Of a DNA stretch of 64,000 nucleotides, positions 1 to 11,555 are shown piece by piece. Made by a program: the position numbers and the translations under genes. The DNA comes from Tenrec ecaudatus (Eukaryota > Chordata > Mammalia > Afrosoricida > Tenrecidae): positions 145,306,721 to 145,370,720 of the forward strand of contig NC_134530.1 in NCBI RefSeq assembly GCF_050624435.1, given 5' to 3'. Numbering within the stretch: the first letter of the stretch is position 1; each line of letters begins with the position of its first letter. The notes under the pieces are model-generated. The model did no database searches. It was not told the DNA's origin and saw only the letters and a program-made list of their open reading frames with translations.

Positions 1-811
1 CAAGGTATAGTCCCTGGTTTAGAAAGATCCGTGTTCCACTGGGGGAACTCATGAACGAGTTGGTCCAATATGATGGCTGTGACAATGAGTAATTCAGCAT
101 GCTGCCAAGCACCCAAGGGATAAGGCTCAGCTCTTCCAGGCGGGGAGAGGGGTTTAAGATGCTTCTAATATCTGAGACAATATTTGAACTGTCTCCTTGA
201 ATCGTACATAGTTTGTCCAGATGGAGAAGTCAGCAAAGTATCCTCTAGGGAGGAGGATAAGGACAGAGTCACAGACATGTAAGCGGACCGCGCACAGTGA
301 GATTGGGTGGATTGACCGGAGGCTCAGTGGCTAAGGTAGATTGGGCTAAGAGTAGATCGAGACTGTGGAGTGGAGAGGGGGAGTGGGGAATCAGGCTCTG
401 CTAACTAGGAGCAATGCTGTCTGTCTGTTACCATGGGCCATTCACGCAGGTTAATATAAAGAGATGGATAAATATCTGAGGTAGAATGTTGGTCATTCTT
501 GGGAGGGACCCCAAGATGAGGAAGGTTTCCTGAGCCTCTCAAATCCCACTGTTTAGATGGGAACCCATTCCATCTCTACATCTTAATTAGAATTTGGTCA
601 GTAATAGATAGAGGACATACTATTTAATGAAAGGAGCAGCCAGAGAGCCAAGGTTGGAAACTTTGATCTATTATTTAATGCCTTCATGGGAAAAGGCATG
701 TGTGGTAGGGACCAGTTAAGTCACACGCACACATGAGCACATCCACCAGGAGTCCATGGGCACACACAATCATACCCTCCGAGGGGGATGGGAGATCAGT
801 GGGGAGGAAGG
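1..811. other. Unassigned intergenic DNA
   Basis: No coding region and no repeat that I recognise. Stop codons occur in all frames, and there is no splice-site or codon pattern supporting an exon. Moderately purine-rich single-copy-looking sequence up to the first LTR. Confidence 0.5.
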
Positions 812-1361
812 TGTGGCAGCTACATAATCTACTGTCAGTGGGAGAGAAGGGGTGGAGTCTAGCCTGCCAATCAGGTCATAGCCCATGGGGCCTCTGTGTG
901 GGCACAGCCTGGGAACTCCTGTCTTCCTCCCTGGAGGTGAGACAAGACTCTCTCTGCTTGACATTCCTGTTGACAAGCAACATGGAGCTACACTGATGGA
1001 ACCAGAACCCTGGAGCTGGAGGAGCCACATGAAGACCCATGCCAGTGATAAGATGCTTCTACTGTCGCTGTTTCCACAAGACTTTCCACCCACTGGTCTG
1101 TGATCTTCCTGCATTCAGCATCATTTCCATCCACTGGCCTGTGATCTTCCTGCATTCAGCATCATTGCATGTGTTGCATGAGTCTGAAGAGGAATTTACA
1201 AATTTGTATTGGACATATAAGCTAATACTGGATTAATGGGCTTGATCTGGACTGGGCTGGGATAGTTTCTTAATATACAATTGCTCTTTGATATTAAGCT
1301 CTCTCTTAAATATATATGTGTATCTCTGGATTTGTTTCTCTAGTCTACCCAGGCTAACAAA
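812..1361 (+). mobile_element. Solo LTR, subfamily A (TG...CA, 5-bp TSD)
   Basis: The element starts TGTGGCAGCTACATAATCT and ends in a run related to CAACCCAGACTAACACA seen in sister copies. The bases on each side are GAAGG (807-811 and 1362-1366), a perfect 5-bp target-site duplication as left by retroviral-type integrases. It is 550 bp, longer than the 485-bp sister copy at 8739, partly because of a 41-bp internal tandem duplication (1090-1130 and 1131-1171). No internal retroviral genes adjoin it, so it is a solo LTR. A 5-bp duplication fits ERVL/MaLR-like elements, but the family name is inferred. Confidence 0.8.
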
Positions 1362-1600
1362 GAAGGGTATATAAGGTGAAGACACAGCTCCATGAATTCC
1401 TTTTCTTTCACCCCATGCCCCTCTCGCTGGAGATGACCCATTCTTATTTGTCAAAAGCTTTACTTTAACTCATAAAAGCTTACTTTAACTAACTATCACG
1501 CTTTTCCATGTGGATCCTTGCAGCACCCACAAGCAAGCACCAAGGAAAAGCACCCCATAACCTAACATTTTTTAAGGCTTTATGTGTCCTGGTTACCATG
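1362..1600. other. Short unassigned spacer
   Basis: AT-rich spacer between LTR and SINE, no gene or repeat recognised. Confidence 0.4.
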
Positions 1601-1815
1601 CCAAGGAGTCCTGGTGGCATAATGGGTTACGCATTGGGCTGCTATCTGCAAGGTCAGCAGTTCGATCTCACCAGCCACTCCATGAGATAAAGATGAAGCT
1701 TTGTGTTCTATTTCTATCTCCAGTCTCATAAAAACACAGGGGCAGTCCTACTGTGTCCCATGAGGTTTCCACGAGCCAGATTGCACTAACTGGGAGTGAG
1801 GGGGTGAGATACCTG
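1601..1815 (+). mobile_element. AfroSINE (tRNA-derived SINE), sense
   Basis: Begins with the typical head GGAGTCCTGGTGGCATAATG, followed by an A-box-like segment and a B-box-like stretch around 1655-1672 (GCAGTTCGATCTC). The body then continues through the GGGCAGTCCTACTGTGTCC segment that is diagnostic of afrotherian SINEs. The tail is degraded. AfroSINEs are mobilised by RTE-type LINEs, which are also abundant here. Confidence 0.85.
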
Positions 1816-1864
1816 TGAAGGAACCCTGTTGGTGAAGTGGGTCAGCTCCTGGCTGCTAATTGGT

Positions 1865-2068
1865 TGTAATTGTTGGGTGCCATCAAGTTGATTTTCCATC
1901 CCTGGTAACCCATGTGACAGAGTCTACTTCCCCGTAAGGCTTCCTAAGCTCTAACCCTGACAGAAGCGATTGCTTTGTCTTTCTCCCACGAAGATGCTGG
2001 GTGAGTTTGAACTGCCAACCTTTCTGTTAGCAGCTGTATACTTATGAGGGTTTAAACTTAGGCAACCA
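1865..2068 (-). mobile_element. AfroSINE, antisense, longer variant
   Basis: Reads in reverse as the afrotherian SINE: the tail GTTGGGTGCCATCAAGTTGA comes first, then the CTTTCTCCCACGAAG core, then the inverted B box around TTTGAACTGCCAACCTTTC and the head. Inverted relative to the copy just upstream, so the pair forms an imperfect inverted repeat. Confidence 0.75.
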
Positions 2069-2069
2069 C

Positions 2070-2170
2070 CCATGTTGTTGTTGTTTTTGTTGTTGTTGTT
2101 GCTGTTAGGTGCCATCGAGTCCATTCCAACTGCCAGCAACCCTATATACAACAGAAAGACCAACTGCCCG
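2070..2170 (-). mobile_element. RTE/AfroSINE 3' tail fragment with (GTT)n
   Basis: A GTT/TGT-rich simple repeat (2075-2103) followed by GTTAGGTGCCATCGAGTCC and related sequence. This is the inverted 3' end shared by afrotherian RTE and its SINEs. Confidence 0.65.
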
Positions 2171-3640
2171 GCCCTGCACCCCCATGTCCCTCTGCACTGT
2201 CTCTCAGTATTTGCGTGATGAGAAATGAAATGTAAAATATACTATGTTAGGCTTGGCTTCTCGTTCAGGTTCACAGAGATAGCAGAGTGTGAGATTCATT
2301 GGTGAGGGTGGGGAGTTGTATCTTTTGCAAAAAGGCTGACATTATTGGAGTACTGGCCACAGGAGTCGGTCCTGGCTGGTGATGACTCCATGTTCTTGAT
2401 GATCCCGCACCACTGTTCTTCTTTTAAAGTCACAATCCCAGGCCACACTCACCCTCCGCCTCCCTGGCCATCTATAGGCTCTTTAGCAGATGTAGTTTGT
2501 CACTATGTGGAGGTCACCAGGTCAGTGGGTAGCCTGGTTTGCGCACATTGCAGACAGATCCAGCAGAGGGAAAGTCCCAGGCCACTGGCTGTTTGGAGAC
2601 TCTCCTAGTCTGCTTGGGGAAGTCATCCTTGGAATTCTTTAATCGATTCCTAGGTATCACATACAGCTCGTGTTCATGAAGCCAAACTATTGGGTATTTG
2701 CTTACAGGCTTAACATGCATTCAGTTACCATTTCAACCGGAGCATTCCTCTGATTGAAGTATTAGATAAATTAGATTTTTATTTATTTTATTAGATTTTT
2801 ATTAAAGAATTAGATACAAGTATTAGATCAATTGAAAGCATTCACTGTATAGGAATGTTTGTTGCAGTAATAAATGGGTGGCCCTTGAATTCCTCCAGTC
2901 CTTAATTCCAGACTGCCAATAATTCTTAACTTTCTGTCCCTAAACCCATACCCTATAGAGTGACAGTCATGTTGTAATTTATCCTTACCTCCAGGGAATC
3001 TTTCTCTTTTAAACACATTCCCACCCTCCAATTCATTCCCAGCCCACTACCGAGCCTGCATTTCCAGGCTCAGCACAAAAGCACAGCTGATGCTACTAAT
3101 CTGCTGAGATGTTTGTGGATGACTTTATACTCAGATGCCTTAGAAAGGGCATGTGGGAAATGTGGTACACACCCCGAAGGTCTCAGGAAGAGGTCATTTC
3201 TCCCCTGCTGACTATGCCTGTTGGATCAGTAGGATACTTCCCCTCCCCTTCCCCCACTTTTTCCTTTTCTCCCCATGCAGCATGATCCAATTGTTTGGGG
3301 GAGCTTCTTACATATAGCACCGGACACTTCCAGCCTTGGAGGGCAGTTGGTGAAAGTTTCTTAAATCGGTTGTATTTCTTCCATTAAAATCTACTTCTAA
3401 AATTTTAATGTGATGCCACCAGATGGAGGTAGAGAGTCAAAGCTGTGCTCCGGATGCTGTGACCTGTTCCAGAAGCTATTGTGACATGCATTGCACATCA
3501 GTCTAGCTCACTAATCCTTTATAGTAGCTCATAAATCTCGCATTTAAATATGTCATTAGTCTATTACCAACTGTTCAAGAATTGCAGATGAGGACACTGA
3601 GACTTACAAAGTTTAAATGACCCAACATTTTAAAGTTCCA
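2170..3640. other. Unassigned intergenic DNA
   Basis: No gene, RNA or repeat I can name with confidence. AT-rich runs near 2770-2830 and short frames only. Confidence 0.45.
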
Positions 3641-3890
3641 TTTAAAAAAAAATCATTTTATTCGGGGCTCATACAACTCTTACCACAATCCATACATACA
3701 TCAATTTTGTAAAGCACATTTGTACATTTTTATTGGCATATATTTCAAGCATCATACAATAATCATTCGATCATATTTAAAAGGGTTGTACAATCACCTC
3801 CACAATGTTATAACTTTTACTTCTTGTTTGTACTCCTTGTCATCAGCTTCCTGGTAACCTCCCGGCACCTCCCTCCACCCCCAACCAGGT
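3641..3890 (-). mobile_element. L1 3'-end fragment, antisense, divergent
   Basis: After a T/A run the sequence reads GGGCTCATACAACTCTTACC and the rest of the inverted tail shared with the young L1 3' UTRs elsewhere in the window. It then diverges, with extra sequence around 3740-3840. An older or different L1 subfamily is likely. Confidence 0.6.
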
Positions 3891-4135
3891 AAACATAGAC
3901 AACAAGATCCCGGGAGCCCACATCAACCACACTGCCCTCTGTGTGGCAGCAAGGCTGTCCACTCGCCGGCCTATGTTCACACAGGAGGCCCTGGAGGCTT
4001 CATGCATATATGACCCTGCCAATGGACTTGGGGCTCCCCCGGTCATCCATAACCTTCACAATCACGCAAGCATTGGGCCCTACATCTTCAGGGGTATTTT
4101 CCCCTCAAAATATCTTTAAAGTAAAGTCTAATTAA
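3890..4135. other. GC-richer unassigned block
   Basis: About 245 bp that is clearly more GC-rich than its surroundings, with short open frames on both strands (for example 64 residues at 3941-4135). No motif I recognise. It may belong to the 3' UTR of the adjoining L1 or be an old exon-like relic; neither can be shown from sequence alone. Confidence 0.3.
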
Positions 4136-4680
4136 GCTAGAATACTTATCATACAACTCAGAGAATGCCCTCTGAAGCATTTATCCGAGAAAAAAGAAAA
4201 CATGTCCACACAAAATACAGAGTGCTTGTAGTAGCCTTGTTCATAACGGTCCCAACAGGAAACAACTCAAATGCGCATCGACTAATGAATATATAAATAA
4301 ATTGTTGTCTAGTCATAGGGAATATTACTATGTATGGACTGTATCTCAGAAATAAAAGAACCAACTACTAATAAGCCGTGCCACCATAGATTAATTATAA
4401 AGTATAATAAGTGGCCTCGGTCAGACATAAAAAGCTACGAATTGCATGATTTCATTTTTGTGACATTCTGAAAAAAGAGAAATTGTGATACAGAAATCAT
4501 TTTGGTGATTGCTGGGGAGTTGGGAGTAAATTGACCCCACAGAAATAGTCTTTGTCCCTCACTGTGATTGTGGTTACATGACTGGATACATTTGTCAAAA
4601 CTTATCAAGCTACACACTTATTTAGAATCAATTTTATGATATGTAAATTGTATCTCAATAACTCTGAGTTTTAAAATATG
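4136..4680 (+). mobile_element. Old L1 ORF2 end and 3' UTR
   Basis: Matches in order the end of mammalian L1: a decayed stretch for the ORF2 C-terminus (AGCCTTGTTCATAACGG and onward), then a 3' UTR ending TTTTATGATATGTAAATTGT and ATCTCAATAA. Many stops and indels indicate an ancient copy. Confidence 0.6.
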
Positions 4681-5890
4681 TTTAAAAATCAACCAAACTT
4701 TCTGATTCAAAGAAATAGATATCCTATATGGTACTTACACTGTATGCATGTTCTATGCTCTCAAATCACATCCAATTCCTAAGGTCATGCAGCTATGCTA
4801 GTTTATACTGCTTTCAACCACCTACGTGAAAATAGAAACAGAGAGACTCTGAACTCAGAAATGGAAACACACATTTCTGGAATTCTCCTTACCCAATTTT
4901 TGTAAGTTGTTATAGCAGTGAGTACAGGAGAAAATGTTCTGAAATTGATTGTGGTGATGATTGTGCGCATCTTAATACGACTGAATAATTGAATTGCATG
5001 CTAGGTGAAGGACATGCTAATAAGACTATTTTTTTAAAAAGGAAATCGTTGCCCTAGTGTTGCAAATGGATAATAATGTTTAGTAGGTAGTGAATAACTT
5101 TCTTAAGTTGGGCTGTGCACCTGCGCTCTGTAGTAAGGAGACATAAGTATGTCCTACAAAAGCGCCCTGACCTGCAAATGAAGCACGCTAATTACAGTTG
5201 AAATTGGCAGGACACACGGGCTATAAGCCCATGGCTTTCTATTAATTTTCATGAAAGAAGACAGAAGCAAAAGATCTCTCTCATTCTGTCTAAAGACTGA
5301 GAGGCCTGCTGAGACTGCTCGCCACAGCTGACTCAGACCTTTGCTTTGGGGTCATCCTCTGAGTTTGAGGGGTCAACAAGCCTCCTGCCAGATCCCACTT
5401 GTTAAAGGCAAAAGCCTAAAGTCTAAAGAGTTGGACTTTAACGTGTAAACTAATGTTGTTAATTCTGATTCTCCAACGCTAAATGAATGGCTTGAGGTCT
5501 TACTTGCGTGCCTTGCCATGACTACCTTGTAATAAAATAAACAATAAAACTGACCACTTCTTTGTTTATTCTTGATAGAAATCCTCCAGGACAGTACCTT
5601 TGAAAATAACAAGAGATAAATTCTGTTTTTCTTAACAGTTTTATTGCTATTTAATTTGCAATTTCACCTCTTGAACCCTTGCAAGTGATCCTGGAACTTA
5701 AATGATTAAACCATTAGATATACATGGATGGATTTCATAGGTTAATGAACCCTCTGATATTAGGGGCAAATGGTTTTTAATATGTGAATCTGGGTATTTA
5801 TACAGGAGGGAAGGTTCCTAAATTTCACTGTTTTCAAATGGAGTCCTCCAAAAATATAGGTAATGTGTTACTCTGCCCTAAGGAAAGAAC
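4680..5890. other. Unassigned region with a possible L1 3'-end scrap
   Basis: Around 4895-5040 there is a TGTGGTGATGATTGTGC...CTGAATAATTGAATTG motif resembling L1 3' ends. The remainder shows no gene, RNA or repeat I can name. Confidence 0.35.
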
Positions 5891-5894
5891 CTGT

Positions 5895-6218
5895 CGTTAC
5901 TGTTGCTAGGTGCCATCCAGTCAGGACAACAGAGGGAAACACTGCCCGGGCCTGGCCATCCTAACAATTGTCCTTATGTTTGAGCTCAGTGCCCCAGCCT
6001 CAGTGTCAATCTGTCTTTTAGAGGATCTTCCTCTTTTTCGTTGCCCCTCTACTTTACCAAGCACGACGTCCCTTTCTAAGGACTGGTTTCTCCTGACACC
6101 CTGTCCAAAGTACATGAGACATAGTCTCACCATTCTGGCTTCTAAGGAGTTTTCTGGTGGTTCTTTCAAGACAGATCTGTTTGTCCTTTTGGCAGTCCAT
6201 AGTTCTTTCAACAAGTAA
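5895..6218 (-). mobile_element. RTE (BovB-related) LINE 3' end with ORF remnant
   Basis: Inverted RTE 3' end. On the minus strand an open stretch (within 5921-6218) encodes the C-terminal part of an RTE polyprotein: residues reading RTNRSVLKEPPENSLEARM, then a YFG segment, then a basic GQRKRGR tract, in the order seen in BovB-type elements. The upstream catalytic domains are absent, so the copy is 5'-truncated, as usual for target-primed reverse transcription. The open frame continues past about 6218 into unrelated sequence. Confidence 0.8.
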
Positions 6219-6519
6219 CCTGTCCTCGTGGCTTTTAATGGTGAGAGAGGCTGCATCTCAGCAGCTTGGGGATGGTGACGCTTAGTTCTGATTAGCATAG
6301 GCCCTGAAGAAGGGGCTGTCGGGGTTTGTATCCTGATTGTGGGTGACATGATGAGGGTGCTTCAAACTCTTCTGGAAAGTACTCAGTGTGACTGGAGAAC
6401 TATCTACACCGCAGGGCTGCTTTAGCATTTAGCGGGTGGTGGTATTCAGCAGGAGTAAGAAGAAGTTACTTCTAGTATAATCTTAAAACACAGTGAAGTA
6501 AATATGATTAGATATATTT

Positions 6520-6705
6520 TACCAGCCCTGATGGCACTGTGGGTTAGGCATTGTGCTGTTGATCCTCAGGTGGGTGGTTCAAACCCACCAGCTGCTCCTC
6601 AGAAACAGAGATGAGGCTGTCTGTTCCAGTAAAGATTTGAAGTCTGAGAAACCCTATAGAGGCTCACTATGAGTTTGAATTAACTAGATGGTAGTACAAT
6701 TACAT
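6520..6705 (+). mobile_element. AfroSINE, sense
   Basis: Head AGCCCTGATGGCACTGTGGG, B box GGTTCAAACCCACC near 6574, body with AAACCCTATAGAGG and a tail GATGGTAGTAC. Typical tRNA-derived afrotherian SINE, moderately diverged. Confidence 0.85.
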
Positions 6706-6764
6706 ATATGTTTATTGCTCTGTTTCATGTACTTACTATATATAATATGTAAGATACAGCAACA

Positions 6765-7000
6765 TTAGGAAACCTTGGCAATGCAACAGTTAAATGCTTG
6801 GTTAGTTGAAAGGTTGGTGGTTTGAACCCAGCTAGTGACTCAGCAGGAAAAAGGCCTGGCAATCTGCTCCCATAGAGATCACGGCCTTACCAGAGTACAA
6901 GAGATCATGGCCTGGGCAAGGCCCCCAGGCAGGTCTGCTCTGTCACTTGGAGTTGGCTTGAGTTGACATCTACTCAATGGCACCTAACCGCAGCAGCACC
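6765..7000 (+). mobile_element. AfroSINE, sense, longer variant
   Basis: Begins GGAAACCTTGGCAATGCAAC, with a B-box-like GGTTTGAACCCAGC near 6820. It continues through the longer middle segment (GGCCTGGCAATCTGCTCCC) and ends CTCAATGGCACCTAACCGCAGCAG, the RTE-like tail. Confidence 0.8.
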
Positions 7001-8407
7001 CAGGTTTAGCTAAATTAAAACACTTGACCCAAACGAATACAAACAAAAAGATATTCTAAAAACATGAGGGCAGTTGGGTGCAAGAGGAGGGAGTGGTGTG
7101 AGGTATGAGCAGAAAGAGAGCGAATGAGGAGATAAACAGTTCTCTAAGGTGGGGGAGAAGAAAACCCAAGGAGTACAAGTTAGAGTCGGTCCAGTGGTTA
7201 ACTGTGCTGGTCCTCAACAGTTACCTACTGAGAGGGGGGGCCGTCACTTGTGGGAGGCTGCTGTCTTTGGGCCCCTGCTGAACCTCTGCCTTTGCTCTCT
7301 GAGTGGAACCGAGGACTTCTAATGGCTGGCTGAACCACAGAAGATCCGCTTGAGGACAAATTTAAAGGTTAAGTATTTACATATTTATTTATATACCAAC
7401 ATATTCTCTTATTTCCAAAATAATTTAAGGTGGTTTAATAATAACTCTAGATTAATAGTCCTATTCTCACTTTTCTGCCTTCATCTTGTTCAAACACGTT
7501 CCTTCCTCCAACACTCGCCCCTCCAAACTCTTTTCTTCATTGCTCCCAAATCTGACCCTTCTGGTGAGGTAGAATATTATTGACCTGACATTGCATTTGT
7601 GTAAATCTCATGTTGTCATTTTTATTTGAAAGTCTTGTCTTCCTTAGATCTGCTCTACCAAATGGAATTCCTGAGAATACGCTTGCGAAGATTGCCCTCC
7701 AATTAAAAGCCCTTGCGAAAGAAATTCTGAAAAGACAAGAGAGAGGAAAGAGATGTTGAGACCAATGTGAAATATTGTTGGGTTCTGGACAAAATTGGGG
7801 GCTGGGGGCCGGGTGGAAATTTAAGATGAAGTTAGGACATAAAATCTTAAGATAAAAATTGTTTAGGATAGGGACTTGGGTTAATATGTCACCATTTTGT
7901 TCTCTTCTCTGTTACAAAACTAAATAAATAATTACCTAAAGGTGACTTTCAATTTTGCCTGTAAGAAAGGAGACTTTCTGTCCTGACAGCCTCTCTCAGA
8001 GATGACTACTGTGTTTTTCAAAGGTAACCTATCATCTGCTTTGACATGGTTGCTATTTATTATGTGCCCTTCCACAATAATATTCTAATGGGATTTCTGA
8101 AAATATAAATTGATTTCCAGTATTTTACTATGGAATTTTCCAATTGTATGGAAAATTTGAAATAATTTTACAGTGAGCATCTGCATAGTCACCACTGAGA
8201 TTCCAGTAACAACATTCTATGATGTTTGCTGTAGAACGCATCTGTCCAGCTAACCATCTTTCTACTTATTTAGATGTCCTTCATGATTTTTTATGTATTT
8301 CATGGTAAATTGCGTATATCTATATGTGGAAATATTTTATTGCTTTTTTTTCAGTTTAGAACAGCCTCAACAATTAAAGTGTCTTATAGGTTCATTATCT
8401 TATAGAC
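7000..8407. other. Unassigned AT-rich intergenic DNA
   Basis: No gene. The frame at 7350-7583 (77 codons) lacks any recognisable domain and lies in AT-rich DNA. A tRNA-like stretch near 7185-7225 is too degraded to call. Confidence 0.4.
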
Positions 8408-8590
8408 CACTGGTTCTCAACCTTCACAATGCCTTTAATACAGTTCCTCATGTTGCGGTGACCACCCAACCATAAAATTATTTTCGTTGCTACTTCATAA
8501 CTGTAATTTTGCTACTGTTATGAATCAGGTGACTGTGAAAGGGTCTTTCAACCTCCTAAGGGGTCACAACCTGCAAGTTGAGAACCGCTG
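8408..8590 (+). mobile_element. SPIN-type hAT MITE
   Basis: The termini are CACTGGTTCTCAACC and, at the other end, GTTGAGAACCGCTG, matching the inverted repeats of SPIN (consensus CAGNGGTTCTCAACC). The interior keeps SPIN segments such as CATAAAATTATTTTCGTTGC. The flanking octamers TTATAGAC (8400-8407) and TTATGAAC (8591-8598) agree at 6 of 8 positions, as expected for the 8-bp duplication of hAT transposases. Non-autonomous: 183 bp and no transposase. Confidence 0.88.
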
Positions 8591-8738
8591 TTATGAACAA
8601 TGTATATTGATAATTATGTTACTTCAGTACCAAAAATTCTTATATTTTTCCTGTGAAGTAAGAGAAAGACCATGATTTAAGAGATAGGAAATAAATGTGA
8701 TATTGGATGCTGAGGAGAGAAATAAAGAATTTGTATAG

Positions 8739-9223
8739 TGTGGCAATTACATAATCTCCTGTCCAACTTGCGAAGGGGTGGAGTCTAGCCTGTCAATCAG
8801 GTCACAGCTTGATGACTTTATTGGAGGTGCAATGGAGATAAATAGTTCACCGAAGACATTCTCTCCCTGCGAGACATTCCTATTGACAAGGCACAGGGAG
8901 CTTTGCCGATGGAGCCAGAGTCCTGGGGTGGAGGAGCCACATGGAGACCCACACCAGTGCTGAGATGCTCCCACAATCACTGGATCCACAAGACTTTCCA
9001 CCCTCTGTAATCTTCCTGCATTCAATGTCATTGCATGTGCTGGGTGAGTCAAGAGGAATTTATAGACTGGTAACCGACATATGGGCTAATATCAGACTTG
9101 TGGACTTGATATGGATTGGGCTGGGATGTTTTCTCAATATACAATCACTCTGATATAAAGTTATCTATTACACACATATGAGTGTCTCTGGATTTGTTTC
9201 TCTAGTCAACCCAGACTAACACA
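8739..9223 (+). mobile_element. Solo LTR, subfamily A, perfect 5-bp TSD
   Basis: Starts TGTGGCAATTACATAATCT and ends CAACCCAGACTAACACA. Both flanks are TATAG (8734-8738 and 9224-9228), which fixes both ends. At 485 bp it is the cleanest reference copy for subfamily A in this window. No gag, pol or env sequence adjoins it. Confidence 0.88.
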
Positions 9224-9228
9224 TATAG

Positions 9229-11540
9229 CTGTGGAAAATACACAAAAATGTCTGCCTTCTGGTATCTAAGAGAATCACCATGCAGTCCAATGAAGAATGA
9301 CATCACATTTTTGACCAAGCACAGTCTGCATGCTTGCACCATGTTACCCATCAGCCAAGATTAGAGTCAAAAGTGCAGAGGGCTGAAGTAATCCATGTTG
9401 AGTGACATCACAGGAAGAGTCTGGGGCAAGGGATCTGAGGATGCTGGAGCTAAATAGAAGGTGGTTAAAAGTGATAAAGGTGAAAGTGAAGATCAGAGGG
9501 GTTTATTAAACTTAACACAAGGAGGGAGGACAAAGGTGAAGTGAATTAATTCCATTATCACACCACAACTATCACGGTGGGGAGAGAGTGACAGAAGTAG
9601 GAAGCATGGAGAGTAATACGTGTACAAAGTGTCCAGGAATGTAGTGACTAGGAGACAGAAAAAAGTCAGGAAATTGGGATGCAAGGGGGTTGCGACCATG
9701 AAGATTTCACAAAGTTGGAGTTACATCAATTAAGTGCCGGAGCTTTGTATGTGCGATAGATGGAATCTTGGCCGGGGAGAAGAAAGTAGTAGTGACCTGG
9801 AGGAATTCTAGGGAAAACGCTTCCTCCGTGATGAAAAATGTAGAGCCTCTTTGTTTCCCGACATCTGCTTTCCTGCAGAGCTGTTCAAAGGCGTGCTGAT
9901 GCTTGCAGAGGCCGCAGCCTTCTTTCCACCGCTGGAGCAAGATGTGAAGCGTTCCTGAGAAGGTGTGGCGCTCTTCTGGCATGGTGTGCTGCCGAAGAAA
10001 TCAGACAGCTGCCCACTTCTAAGTTTCTTGTTGTATATAAAAATAAAACCCTTTGACCCAAGTCATTTCAGCCATGTGTTTCGTTTCGTGAAGTCACAGG
10101 AGAGCCAATGGATAAAAAAAATAACCTGGACTTCTCCTTAGGCCCCAAAAGCTCAGACCCTTTCATTATTCCTCACATGGTGGCTTTGTTTTCTTGCTTG
10201 TTTATTTTGTCCTTCATTCGCTTTGACCTTAGTTTAAGGTGTGTTTGTTAGTAATCTTCTGAAAATACATTGCTTAACACGGAGCACCTCCGTAGGCGGA
10301 ATAACCAGTGCTGAACAGGAATCCCCATCCTGGGCGTTGAAACGTTAACAAAGTTCAAGACCATCCAATAGGCTTCCACCTCAGACTGACTGTGAGACTG
10401 GCCCAGGAGCAGGCAGCATTTCATTCAATGTACTGTGACTTGAAACTTACTCAAGGGCACCGCACCATAACAGAATTTACTAGCACGATGGGACCACTGA
10501 CGCATCACACCAGAAATCACTTAACTCCCTTCATTTGTTTTCAAATGTGTAGTTGGATTGAGGGACTCATATGAGAGATTTTACATTTTTCTTAATGTCT
10601 TTATCCTGGATGATGAATGATCTGTTGGAATACTTTGGATTTTTTTCCCCATAGGTATGGTCTTTTTGTCACAACGATCACAAAAAGATTAAACATGACA
10701 AGATTAAGCATCTCCAGAAACCTCACTTGGCATGGGAAACTATCTATTCATTATTACCCTTTGAGTCTTGCTTTTCCACTAGCTCATGGTCTATCACTGT
10801 GTTTGGGCCTGCCCTCATTTTGTTCATGAGGCAAAGTATCAGCCCTGTCTCTTCAGGATATAAGCCAGGGGATCACCCAGAACCTCCGTGCCCATGCTTA
10901 TGAATGGAAAGAGGGAAGGCTGGTAAAAGGAGCAGACATAGAGGGGAGAATCTTTTCCAGACATCTACCTTCAACCTGGTCTGAAAAGCGAGCCGAGTTG
11001 GCAACCCTTAGAAATAATTATTATATACTTTGCTATCGAATGAAAAAAAAGTTATAATGAGCTTCATGAATCACTGTTTAAACGTTTTACACTTTTCTGC
11101 TATTTCAACCTGAAAGCCCAAGGGACTTCGTTAAAAGTTAAGCATTAAGCACCAGGGGATTGTGTATTTGTTTATACTTAACTGAGTTTAATGATAAGAT
11201 TCAGGCATAAACTCCTTCCCTACACACTATCAGAGTTCATGAATATAAGCCTCTATCAGAATTTCTGAAGCAATAAGAATAAGTATCCTTGAGGTGATGT
11301 GAATGATGGAGCAGATCTAATTAAGGATCCTTCCTTCTTTGAAGAGACAGTGTATTATTTCAAATGGATGTCCCCACGGAGGACAAGACCCAGACATAAG
11401 GCAGCAGGTCCTGTGACTCCTCTGATACTCCGGTCAGGTGTCTCAGCCATGAGTCCATGAGTCTTAGTCTCTGGTTTCCCAGAATATCTATCCCTCATGG
11501 CAGCCAGTGACCTGGTTGATGACTACACTGGAATGTGACT
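9229..11540. other. Unassigned intergenic DNA
   Basis: No confident repeat or gene. A minus-strand frame at 9707-9982 (91 codons) has no recognisable domain. The segment ending near 10050 has an AATAAA (ATAAAAATAAAACCC), so it could be the end of an unrecognised LTR or transcript. Confidence 0.4.
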
Positions 11541-11555
11541 AAAAAGGTGTTTGTT

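Noticed and set aside
6574..6590. RNA polymerase III B-box-like motifs suggesting tRNA genes (also 1655, 6820)
   Set aside because: They lie within AfroSINEs; no cloverleaf, anticodon arm or acceptor stem can be formed.
7185..7345. Possible degraded SINE or exon
   Set aside because: Only a short tRNA-like phrase matches; no tail, no second promoter box, no codon signal.
9707..9982. Minus-strand frame of 91 codons next to an AATAAA
   Set aside because: The AATAAA is on the opposite strand, no protein family is recognised, and the length is within chance expectation.
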